Source: Pieris napi (Eukaryota > Arthropoda > Insecta > Lepidoptera > Pieridae). Taken from it: 64,000 nt of DNA. The notes beneath the pieces were generated by a model, which had not been told where the DNA came from, searched no databases, and was given only the letters and a program-made list of their open reading frames with translations. The translations under genes were made by a program, and so were the position numbers. Of this stretch, positions 22,622 to 32,339 are shown one piece after another; the stretch's first letter is position 1, and each line of letters starts with the position of its first letter. The stretch is taken from assembly GCF_905475465.1 (NCBI RefSeq), contig NC_062249.1, positions 7,700,501 to 7,764,500 of the forward strand, read 5' to 3'.

Positions 22622-23359
22622 TTTTATCTGAAACAAGAATACAAATAGGTTAGAATCGAATTATTGGAAAAGTTAGATTTCAGAAACATAAAACAGTGCA
22701 ATATTTTTTTGCATTCATTTGTTACTATTTCAATGATAAAAATTTTGTAAATACGTATTATCTGCATATAGTCATTTAAATATAAATTACCGCCATTATT
22801 CATTCACCTTTACTAAAAATATTTACCAAGAACGTGAAATATAGTGCATGCTAAAATAACACATACCTTTTTGAGTGTTAAAACGCCTTAGATTATTTTA
22901 AACTAAACAGGGGCATTTTATTAATTGTTTTATCGTAACACTTTATCGCAAAATATTGAAACAATAGAACATTTTTCAACGATAGTAGATGTTATGATAT
23001 GATTTTGACACCCTTCCTGTAATTAATCAGTAATTAAAAACATTTACGCTACGTTTAAGAAATTGCGTACCAATGATTATAATAACTGTTTTTATTTTAT
23101 ATTCCCAATTTAATTTTACAAATTTTAATTAAATTTATCCATGATTGATTTATTTATTTTGTATCGTATACAATTACTAAGTATTTTTTTAACTTCTATA
23201 TCTGTAACGATATCGTGTGTAATATGTAAAATGTTTTCTATTTTTTATTAGTAATAGAAACCCTTTTACAAAACACATTATGAAAACCTAGTTCTATAGA
23301 TAAGAAATATAATACTTATATGGATGCTCCAGTTTAAGTAAGTATTCGAGTTTGGCAAA
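22622..23359. other. Divergent intergenic region
   Basis: Separates two head-to-head paralogues. It includes the proposed 5' UTR intron of the left gene (about 22636-22866). No clear TATA box; TATATGG at about 23317 is a weak candidate for the right gene. Confidence 0.4.
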
Positions 23360-24713
23360 ATGTTGGTTCTCATATCTATATTGCCAATTTTGTCCTGTGT
23401 AAGTTATTTACTGTTTTTAAAGCTCTGTTTATTATTTTTGAACATAAGATCGAAAATTTTATGAATATAAAAAATTCATATATAATATAATGTATTTTTT
23501 ATGTGCATACAATGGTTATCATCTTTACTAGACTACTTTGTCCAACGGCGGACAAAGTCACCATAATTGAATTTTAGTTAATTTTATGATAAATCTTGTG
23601 CCATCTCTCCTCTACTTGTCCCAGCTGATTGTTCGGGGTAGACGACAGAAGTTATTTTTTTTATAGATAAAGATAAAGTTAATTACTTATTAGTAAAGTT
23701 AACTTACGTGTTCAAATTTCAAAATAAGATGACCCTAAACGCGGCCTAAAGCTAAATCTGAAAACTACCGCTCTTCAGCCATACCACAACTAACATTATA
23801 ATAAGACACGATTTTTTCATCATATATTCAAATAAGCTGTGCCAATCCTTAAATTAGTCGTTGACGAACTTAATGTTTCAACTTTCATAGCCGATTATAT
23901 TGTTCTTTAGATATCAATTAGTCATAAGACGATACTTTAATATACATTTACACTAGCAGACTCGGCTAAGCGTTGCTGTGGCTAAGGTTTTTGTTTTATT
24001 CCATAGTAGTAAAGTATTCCAGGGAAGTGGTAGGAGAACACCCGTCTTGGGGACCACCATGCTTTATTGGTGGTTATGGCATTAAATTGTAGCTTATATG
24101 AAATGTTGGTACTTTCAACACAGCGCCATCTGTTAGAATTGTATCAAATAATAAACAAATATTTTGCAATAAAATAATATTGAGATGTAAGCTATCCTAT
24201 ATTTTAAGTTGGATCAAACTACACACGGTTTGCAAATTTGATTGATATCGGTTCGGTAGTTTAGGAGTCCATAGCGGACATACGTGACACGTAATTTATA
24301 TATATTAAGATGATACGTTTCAAGTGGTTTACTTCTAATTATGTTTTGATTAAATGTGAAACATAAAGATTTATACAATTAAATACTTATTGCAGGTCAC
24401 CGCGCAGTGTTTGCGACCAACTATATTATGTGATCAGCCAAAGCTCTCCCCATGTGCACCTTCATTATTAATTGAACCAGAATACACTGCATTGGGATGT
24501 CTACAGCCAACAATTACCCCCTATGGAACGTTAAGCGAAGTGCCACTCTTTCCCCTTTTGGCCAATCCAGAAGTGCTGTTATCGATGTTGCCAGCTGCGT
24601 CACCAATTTCGGCTTTGATACACCCATTCTCATGCATATACCCACCTGCCCTGCCTTGTAATTGTGGTAGCCATTTTCTCAAGAAAATTCCTATTCCACC
24701 ACCGTTTATATAA
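23360..24713 (+). CDS. Small secreted protein with IPIPPP tail
   Basis: CDS join(23360..23398, 24396..24713), 118 aa. Exon 1 encodes only MLVLISILPILSC (donor TGT/GTAAGT); exon 2 starts VTAQCLRP after ATACTTATTGCAG; phase 0. The AQC just inside exon 2 matches SQC or TQC at the same point of other genes here. The chain is rich in Pro, Leu and Cys (ILCDQPKLSPCAPS; FSCIYPPALPCNCG) and ends HFLKKIPIPPPFI, the tail shared with the divergent neighbour at 22073. The 997-bp intron contains an interspersed repeat. Family not recognised; paralogy with its neighbour is clear only at the C-terminus. Confidence 0.78.
23952..24310 (+). mobile_element. Non-autonomous interspersed repeat in intron
   Basis: Starts ACTAGCAGACTCGGCTAAGC and ends in ATTTATATATATTAAGAT, with a GC-richer centre (GGGGACCACC) and a 3' part CGGTTCGGTAGTTTAGGAG. 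This resembles widespread lepidopteran non-coding repeats seen in introns. Class uncertain (Helitron-like or LINE-derived). Confidence 0.55.
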
Positions 24714-25889
24714 ACTTTTATTAAATTGACTTTATTAAAATTAGAAAAATCCTTTTAATTTCACGCAAGAAATATCTAATTTTATTTATATATAAGTTTC
24801 AAAAGTGTTAGATTTACAATACCTATTATTTGTTGTCATGTACATTTAACATTGACATAATTACCTACTTTTAATTAATATTATCAAATGTATTAAGCAA
24901 GTAAAAGTACTGTTGCCAAGTCGACAAGGTTTTATAATACCGTACGTCATAACACAATACATTTTTGACATAAGGAGGTCATAGTTCTGAACCATACTTT
25001 AATGTATGACAACGAGGCGCGATGGGTCCTTCTTTGCTTAAATAGCCCGGACCGTTTTTTACATACAGTTACAGACATAGGATTCATAAAATTTATAGCC
25101 ATATTTAATTATTAAATACGAAAATATAAGTCAATGTTGTAAATATTATTATAGAGCAGTGGTGGCCTGAAGCCTCTAGGCTTAAGCGTGCGAATCTCAT
25201 CCCTGAGGTCGTAGGTTCGACCCCCTGTTGTGCACCAATGGACTTTCTGTCTATGTGCACATTTAACATTCGCTCGAACTGTGAAGGAAAACATATGACG
25301 GCGTGTGTCAGGCACAGTCGGCTGATCTCCTATTTACCTATAAGTTTGACAAATGATCTTGAAACAGATACAAAAATCTGAGGCCCAGACCCAAAAAAAA
25401 TATGGTGTGATACAATATTGTTCGTGACTTTGTCAATTGAAATATTAAAATTCCGACGTTTCTTTTTTAATAATCGTGTATATAATCTACGTAAACAATG
25501 CATGGATCCACCTAGGACCCTTTTGCATCAGTCTACTAAGCTTCGATGGTGTTAAATGATAATAATATGTTCTGGTTCTAAATGCCGAAGCCTACCATCA
25601 CCCCATGACCTGACAGATTCATTTCTGTGCTTGTTTCATTTATATTCATAACGCTACGCTGTGTGCGTTAAGCGCGCGGGAATAGGAACTTCCAAGAATG
25701 TAAAATACTGTTCATTACTTCGAAAGATTAATTAAGCAATTATTTTTATCTTAAAACAATAACGATTTTCTCTTAAGTTATGTAAGAGATAATAGAGAGA
25801 TAGATGGTGTCGCGTGTGATAATATTCTGTACTTAAGCGAACCGCATTTATTTTGCAATTATTTATTTATTGCTCTTACATTCAGTATC
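24714..25889. other. Intergenic region with SINE
   Basis: 1.2 kb between two same-strand genes, holding a SINE at about 25152-25402. The rest is AT-rich; I see no clear TATA box for the next gene. Confidence 0.45.
25152..25402 (+). mobile_element. tRNA-derived SINE
   Basis: Copy with B-box-like GGTTCGACCCC and the conserved CACCAATGGACTTTCTGTCT. It has a small internal deletion after GAAGGAAAACAT and ends CTGAGGCCCAGACCC, lacking the last CGCCACTGA. Confidence 0.85.
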
Positions 25890-26763
25890 ATGTCTACGGG
25901 AATTTTTATCTGCTTAACAGTTTTAGTTATACATGTAAGTGTTAATATAGAGTTGATATTAATTTGTTAATGCCGTTACAGAGGCTGTAATCAGGATGAT
26001 TATTAATTGCATATGGTTGTAAAAAAATAACGAATTAGACGCAAATGCTTTGCTTTTTGTCTACGTTACGTGTTTTTGTTCAATAAAAATATTTCATTCA
26101 ATAATAAAATCAATAACCCTGATATATTAAGTTCATCACGCACTCCAAAAGCACTCCACACTGAGCGATTACATAATCCCTTATATATTATGGCTTTTTA
26201 AAGGAGTCAGGAGTGCGTTAATTATGTGTTATTTGTTTCCGACGGAACAAGATATATACTTTTACTATAAAAATTAAGATACCGTATCATAAAAACTACT
26301 GATCTGATTATAAAAATACAATAATATCAATATATAATTTTAAAATAAAAGCATAAATTCTTCTACAAAAATCTTTTTAATGTCAATTTTAATAATTTTA
26401 TTTCAGAACGCAACAGCTCAATTTAGAGTCCCAGAACTACCATCACAGACATTACCAACATTACAGAATCATAACTTACAAAATATTTGGTCGTTGGGGT
26501 CTCTGTCATCTCTAACACCTAGAATGAAGTTAGTGTCGCAACGTCATCAGTATATCATAAAAAAACCCCAAAAGAAAATTAATAAGCGCCAGTTAATGGC
26601 GGAATTATTCAAGCAATCGGCCATTAAAAATATACAAGATGCTGCCAGTATTTGTAATCGACAAAAGAAATCGGTAAATTTGAATAATATTGTTGGCAAC
26701 ATTCCTTTGATTGGAAACGATGCCGGCCTCAATACTGATGTATATAATTTTAAATACCTATAA
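25890..26763 (+). CDS. Small secreted basic protein, unrecognised
   Basis: CDS join(25890..25934, 26407..26763), 133 aa. Exon 1 encodes MSTGIFICLTVLVIH with donor CAT/GTAAGT; exon 2 starts NATAQFRVP after ATTTTATTTCAG; phase 0. The mature protein is Leu/Gln-rich at first, then strongly basic (RHQYIIKKPQKKINKRQ), with one cysteine and a C-terminal Asn/Asp-rich segment ending VYNFKYL. Basic character is unusual among its neighbours. No recognised domain. Structure and position suggest the same gene class as the other short secreted proteins here. Confidence 0.75.
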
Positions 26764-27047
26764 TTATTTATTTATATTTATTTATTAACTTATTTATTAA
26801 AATAAATCTAATACTTGTATCATATCATTTTAATATTTTTTACTAATCGTGTCTATTAAAGCTTTAGTTAATTTAATGACTTTTTTATTGAGGTTTTTTA
26901 AACCTTTATCAATAAACCTTAGAAGCTTTAAATAACCTTTGAGTGATTTAATCAATAAAGAATGCTTAACATGAAGAAAGTCTGATTTGTTTTAACCTAT
27001 TGTTTAATTATGAATCTCTCGTGTATTATATATTATAGCTATAGAAA

Positions 27048-27426
27048 TCCTACTAATATGTATTATAAACGCGAAAGTTTGTAAGTATGGATGGTTATTT
27101 GCTCTTTCATGTAAAAACTACTGAATGGATTTTAATGAAAATTCACAATAATATAGCTAATATATCAGAATAACACATACACATAGGCTACAATTTATAA
27201 AGATATTGTGTGAATTGTCCAAAATATCAAGTAAGTAGGAAAATATGCGAGCTATTCTGGCGTGCGTTGCCAAAGCCGCTTGAGTTACACATATAATGTA
27301 ATGTATGATGAAAATATTTATCTTAAATAATCAATATCTTTAGTAGCTTATATTTTCTACGCCACGCTAATATAAGCTACTCGAAATACTTATCCTGTGC
27401 ACACGGAGTCGCGGGCACCAGCTAGT
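27048..27426 (+). mobile_element. Non-autonomous Helitron
   Basis: Begins TCCTACTAATATGTATTATA and AACGCGAAAGTTTGTAAG and ends GTCGCGGGCACCAGCTAGT, the typical 5' TC and 3' CTAG-T ends of lepidopteran non-autonomous Helitrons. No coding capacity. Confidence 0.85.
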
Positions 27427-27706
27427 TATAAATACATCTTGTGTGAAGATTTATTTTATTATATTGTAGCGTTGTATTAAAATACAGATAGATTTTCAAA
27501 GTATTTTTGGTTAGACACGAAAGTGGCTTAAATCAATCATACATATGAGTTATATGCTATATCCATAAAGCTGCCAGCGGGCTTTCTCTGTGACTTAAAT
27601 TTTTTGTACCATGCAAATTCCAAGTTGTTAACGCCACGAATATTTCAACGTTGGATAACGTCATAGTTATGCAGATGACTTTGTTAGATCACAACATATT
27701 TGAAAT

Positions 27707-27781
27707 CTGCCCTGCAATTCTGTAACTCACTTGCGAAACTGCTGTGTGAGTTCGAAAAGTAAGTTACAGAATCGCAGGCAG
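27707..27781. mobile_element. Hairpin MITE, short copy
   Basis: Compact copy of the MITE seen complete at 37188-37370: CTGCCCTGCAATTCTGTAAC at the left and GTTACAGAATCGCAGGCAG at the right, with almost no internal sequence. Confidence 0.8.
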
Positions 27782-27945
27782 TTTACAAAGTACCCTTGCA
27801 GAACAAATTTGACCAACCAAATGCTAGACTTGTTCTATCACAAATACTTAATCTATAACAAGTATTTTACCTAAGATTAACCACGTCCAAGATAACGATT
27901 ACATATATATTACGTATTATATGAAATTATCATCAGTCATATAAA

Positions 27946-28604
27946 ATGTGTCTCAACAAAGTATTGGTAATATTACACATATTTTTCGTACAGGTAATGT
28001 TGTAACATATATGTGAAATACGTATAATATGTTGCGTGATATTTACTATGTTTTTTACTTCCAGAACATTGTGACGCAATCACTGCAAAATTGGCCCAAT
28101 TTTTCATTCAGAAGACCAACATATCCTTTATACCAAAGTTCTTTAGTACCTATGGCTAGAAGTGGTATACAGCAGGCGATACGAGATAACTTAATGCTGT
28201 CAAATGGATCACCATTCCCCTCAATACCATTCAACGGCTCACCATTCTCCAACACATTACAGTCTGGGCCAGGCTGGCCAACCTTCTCAAGAAATGATAT
28301 ACCAGTTATAAGTCGCATGCCTTACGAATATAAACCTGATATTTCTGGCCTATACAGTGTAAATCAGGGCATAGGTAGGCCAGGCCCTTTGAGTCCTCTG
28401 CATACTTTGACCTTAAATAGTCTTCTAGCTAATATACCGTATAGTAGTATAGGTTTTATTGACGAACAGACACATCTAGCGGGTTTTTCTTTGCCATCAA
28501 CATATATAGTGATAAAAAATCCAATCGTACAAACTAACAGTTTAGGACAGAAATTTGGTATTAATAGTTTTGCCAGGCAAAATTCTTTAATACCATACTT
28601 TTAA
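27946..28604 (+). CDS. Small secreted Pro/Ser/Asn-rich protein, unrecognised
   Basis: CDS join(27946..27993, 28065..28604), 195 aa; the intron is only 71 bp. Exon 1 encodes MCLNKVLVILHIFFVQ with donor CAG/GTAATG; exon 2 starts NIVTQSLQNWP after TTTTTACTTCCAG; phase 0. The chain is rich in Pro, Ser, Asn, Gly and aromatics, with a local duplication (NGSPFPSIPFNGSPF) and no cysteine in the mature part. It then has a more hydrophobic section (LNSLLANIPYSSIGFIDEQ). Poly(A) AATAAA at 28695-28700. Not a recognised family; grouped with its neighbours by gene structure. Confidence 0.78.
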
Positions 28605-29680
28605 TGTATAATTTTAAGTTATTTAATTTACAAATGTTATTTTTGTTAATTTAAATTGTTTTGTTTAATTGAATTGATATCCTTACATTTAAAAAATAAA
28701 ATATTATGATATTTAAATTTTTGTACATTTATAAAGTTAATACTAAATGTTGAGACAATTCACACTTTAATATTCATTGTCTCTAAACTAATATGACAGT
28801 CCTCAAATCAAGAATGGACGAGAATTGTCAAGAAACTCCGACACTTATTTTAATCGAACGAAGTGCGTAACATTCAACTGCGTTTTGCTTGTGAATATAA
28901 TGTATACGCAGGCGCAGACGCCTTGTATTACACGTTTACACCTTTGGATTACACGTCATCTTGGGCGTTTCACGAATTTGTATAAATCTTATGTTCCAAA
29001 TCATGAAAATATAACAAAACAATTTCAACTTATATGATGTATGGCTCAATTTAAACAAAAATATTGTTACGATGTCTAAATCATCTGTTAGTTTCAAGCC
29101 CCGTAATAGCGCAATGGGAAACATTTTTGGATAAAAACAGCCTTTAGGGAATAGAATGACATTGACTCTATTTTTATATAAATTCCTTTGACATTAGTGG
29201 GTCACGTCTGTCGAAAAGTGATTTTGTCTCAAACCCATGGCCTCGATTCACTAAAGATTATTTACGAGGCACAAAATACTGTTCTACACAAAAATGTTTC
29301 CCATTGGTAATTATTGCTATTACGACGTTGGACATGTAACTAAAGCTTACAGACTGTTACAGAATTTATATTAATCGTCACGATTTCATTGATTAAATTA
29401 AGAAAAAATCATTAAATTAAGATTCTCCTCTTATATTTTCATTATTTATATGATTGTTTCTTAAAAAACCTTCGTGACATGGAAGTCATAGGAACACAGC
29501 ATATTCGACGTACAATAGGGTTAAATTTTATAGTTTTTGTATAATTGAATTCCGTTAAACTGGTTTGTTTGGGATACAAATTGATTTCCAAATTAGTTTT
29601 TGTAACTAAAGTAAGGCTTATGTTCATAAGAAATTACACAAACATCGATAATAATAATTTATTTACAATAATCTCAACAA
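28605..29680. other. Convergent intergenic region
   Basis: 1.1 kb between the last unrecognised secreted gene and the first chorion gene. GGGAAACATTTTTGG at about 29116 and AAAAATGTTTCCC at about 29291 form an inverted pair about 170 bp apart, perhaps a small decayed element. No gene seen. Confidence 0.4.
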
Positions 29681-30613
29681 CTAATTACTAAAATATTGAC
29701 TGGCACATTTCGATACTACGTCCATGACTTGATTGCCAAAGGATTCAGCAACCATCGCTGTGCCGGACGAAGGCACATTGCCATCCACAGCAACCATACC
29801 ATACACGGGAAAACATCCAGATACTTTTATAGTCCCACCGATAGGCAACTCGCCAGCCATATTGACATCACCATACTGTAAGGAAGGCACCACCTCCGAT
29901 ATAACAGGCGATACTTGGATGTTATTAATTGCTGGATTTTGCATACCATGAACTAAATTACTAGCTGGATTTGCTAGTAAGTTGTTCCCGTAATTATTTC
30001 CGTTATTGCCTACATATATATCGGTTATACCTTCATTTACTATAGGACTATAACTGTTTTGCGGATATGGTATTATACCATCATTCATACCATATGGTAG
30101 ATAACCATTTCCTGCAGGCATTCCAAGGGATTCCTGAAAAAAAAATGAAAATTATTTTCTATTTAATAATTAAACGTAACGGTACGGGTATATACCAGCC
30201 TTAAATAAATTCACCATAGATGTAATTAAAAGCAATAGGTTTAGGCCTTATGCTTCTTTAATCTGTGGTGTTCTAGCCGGGGTCAAAATTTCGAACCAGA
30301 GCTACACCGGTCTTTCGATATATTAATAAATCAACTATTAGTAATCATCTAATGAACGAATGTAAGATTTAGACATTAAGTACAAGCTACGAGTCCAGTA
30401 TGTCAAAATTTAATACGTTTTTGACGTACGTAAATCACGTTTCTGAATGTCAACCTAATACTTAGTCTTCTGTGACTTCACGTAATCGCGGACTGATAAT
30501 AAATCGTTATTAAAAATGCGTAATTGTATATTACTTGTGTGTACATATACAAAATTAACAATACTTACTTTTAATAATACGCATTGTATGAAAAATAATA
30601 GCAAGCGATTCAT
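29681..30613 (-). CDS. Chorion protein, divergent class A
   Basis: CDS complement(join(29681..30133, 30569..30613)), 165 aa. Exon 1 encodes MNRLLLFFIQCVLLK with donor AAA/GTAAGT; exon 2 starts ESLGMPAGNG after CATTTTTTTTTCAG; phase 0. About residues 101-144 align with the class A central domain: YGDVNMAGELPIGGTIKV, FPVYGMVAVDGNVPSSGT, matching GIGDVAVAGELPVAGTT and VPILGAVRFAGDLPAGG in the standard genes. The glycine and aliphatic spacing is kept but many side chains differ, and the GCGCG tail is replaced by a Cys-poor end. The N-terminal arm is rich in Asn, Tyr and Gly (NNGNNYGNNLL). It is divergent with the class B gene at 31568, the usual A/B pairing. Possibly an early-expressed chorion member. 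Confidence 0.85.
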
Positions 30614-31567
30614 TTTTAGTCTTTTTTGTTTAAATGAAATTATTTGTATCTTTTACTATATTTAATACCTAATGTTATCTATGGATATTATATTTTGTAA
30701 TGTATGTTATCGATGTTACAATGCAAAGTTCAATGCAATTCTATTGCTTATTAATTTATTATGTAAAAAGTAATGGATGATATTTAATTTATTTTATTTT
30801 TAGGTAAAGAAAGCTGTTACAGTCAAATTACGTTGTGTCTATACCTCGTAAATAGACAACATCGAAGTTTATTGTTTTATTAAGCTACGTCATAATAGAA
30901 TACAAATCTTGTTTTAAATTATTAATAATAATATTCAGTGGCGCTACAACCTTTTTAGGTCTGGGCCTCAGATTTCTGTATCTGTTTCATGATCATTTGT
31001 TAATCTAATAGACAAGTAGGCGATCAGCCTCCTGTGCCTGACGCACGCCGACGACTTTTTGGGTCTAAGGCAAGCCGGTTTCCTCACGATGTTTTCCTTC
31101 ACCGTTCGAGCGAATGTTTAATGCGCACATAGAAAGAAAGTCCATTGGTGCACAGCTGGGGATCGAACCTACGACCTCAGGGAGTCGCACGCTGAAGCCA
31201 CTTGGCCAACACTGCTCTAAATAATTAATTTGTTGAAATTTTTTGCTTCATTCTATGTCATAAAGCTGTCTGCTGACATCTTCCTGTGCGATGTAATCTT
31301 TCCGAAAAAAAATAGATAGGCACCTTTTGAATTTATAAAATCAAACTTTCCCCTATTTTAATTGCAGCATTTAATCTTACGTCGTAATAAATTAAATTCA
31401 TAAATTTCCCAAGAATACTGGGTAGCACTGTAATCAATATTTTTTTTAAATTATGTCACATTTTTAACAATAACGCGTTATGTAAGCGAATGTATTTAAG
31501 TATAAGTAAATTTGAAAACAGTCAATCAATCAGTTTTAAGATTTTGGAACTTACGTAAATATTTAAA
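30614..31567. promoter_or_regulatory. Divergent A/B promoter region interrupted by a SINE
   Basis: Shared upstream region of the chorion pair 29681(-)/31568(+), 954 bp long. A 284-bp SINE makes up much of it. Candidate TATA sequences: TATAAG at about 31501-31506, roughly 65 bp before the right ATG, and TATTAAATA on the minus strand near 30666. Without the SINE the spacer would be about 670 bp, close to the 721 bp of the 60-62 kb pair. Confidence 0.55.
30935..31218 (-). mobile_element. tRNA-derived SINE, reverse orientation
   Basis: Reads CAGTGGCGCTACAACC at the left and GCCAACACTGCTC at the right, i.e. a near full-length reversed copy. The conserved body (AGAAAGAAAGTCCATTGGTG) and B-box (GATCGAACC) are intact. 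Inserted in the divergent chorion promoter region. Confidence 0.9.
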
Positions 31568-32339
31568 ATGACTAAAATCATAATATTTTGTCTTTCTACT
31601 ATGCTCATAAAGGTGAATTTAATAGTATTATTAGAAATCTAACCCCACCATATTAATATAATTTTATTGTTGACTGTATGTGTGACTTCTTTGGGCTTCT
31701 AAAACCATTGATCCGTATTAGAAAAGTAAACAATATCTTTATGAAAATTGATGAATCATTTGGTGATATCGTCTAACTTATGAACACAGGGTACTAACTA
31801 CTTTTAGTATTTTTTAATAATCGTTTGTTTTATTTCAGACAATTACTGGCCAAGTCATTCGCAACCCTATTGGCGTAGAAGCAATGGCATATGCTAATCC
31901 AATGGCTAATATAGCATACAGTGCAGAATATGCCAATCCGTGGTGTGACAACTATGGGCTAAACTTAGCTACACTGGCAGCTAATGGATGTGGCTTTTCA
32001 GTCCAATCTAGTTCACCAATCACACCAAATGGTGTTTCAATTCTGTCAGAAAACATGGTTATTGAGGGTCCATTGGCTGTTAACGGACAGATGCCTTTCT
32101 TGGGGGCGATCGGAGTGGAAGGATCTTTGCCAGCGTCAGGAGCTGGTGTTGTATCTTACGGTGGTGGTAACGGTAATGTTGGCATAACGAATGAGGGTTT
32201 CCCAAGTTATAGTCTGGCGAACCAATATAACATGGCCGGCATGCAATATAACATGGCACCCGCCTTGACAGGTTTGGCCCCAAATATGGCTGGGATGGCC
32301 ATGAATAATGCCATGTATGGAATGGGCGGCTTATATTAG
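31568..32339 (+). CDS. Chorion protein, class B
   Basis: CDS join(31568..31612, 31839..32339), 181 aa. Exon 1 encodes MTKIIIFCLSTMLIK with donor AAG/GTGAAT; exon 2 starts TITGQVIRNP after TTTTATTTCAG; phase 0. Residues about 66-134 are a class B central domain: SSSPITPNGVSILSENM, VIEGPLAVNGQMPFLGA, then GGGNGNVGITNEG, where most class B genes here read GCGNGNV. The N-terminal arm has Tyr-Ala-Asn-Pro segments (AYANPMANIAYSAEYANP), as does the gene at 34745. The C-terminal arm is Met/Asn/Ala-rich with YNMAGMQYNMAPA repeats and no cysteine tail. Chorion B proteins are secreted by follicle cells and assemble with class A partners in the eggshell. AATAAA at 32372-32377. Partner: 29681(-). Confidence 0.95.

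Larger units (their letters stand above)
26764..27945. other. Intergenic region with Helitron and MITE
   Basis: 1.2 kb holding a Helitron-like element (27048-27426) and a short hairpin MITE (27707-27781). The stretch at 26880-26970 has repeated AAACCTTT/AATAAACCTT words but no gene. Confidence 0.5.

Noticed and set aside
29696..29951. Plus-strand frames opposite the diverged class A gene
   Set aside because: Antisense shadows of the glycine/proline-coding domain.
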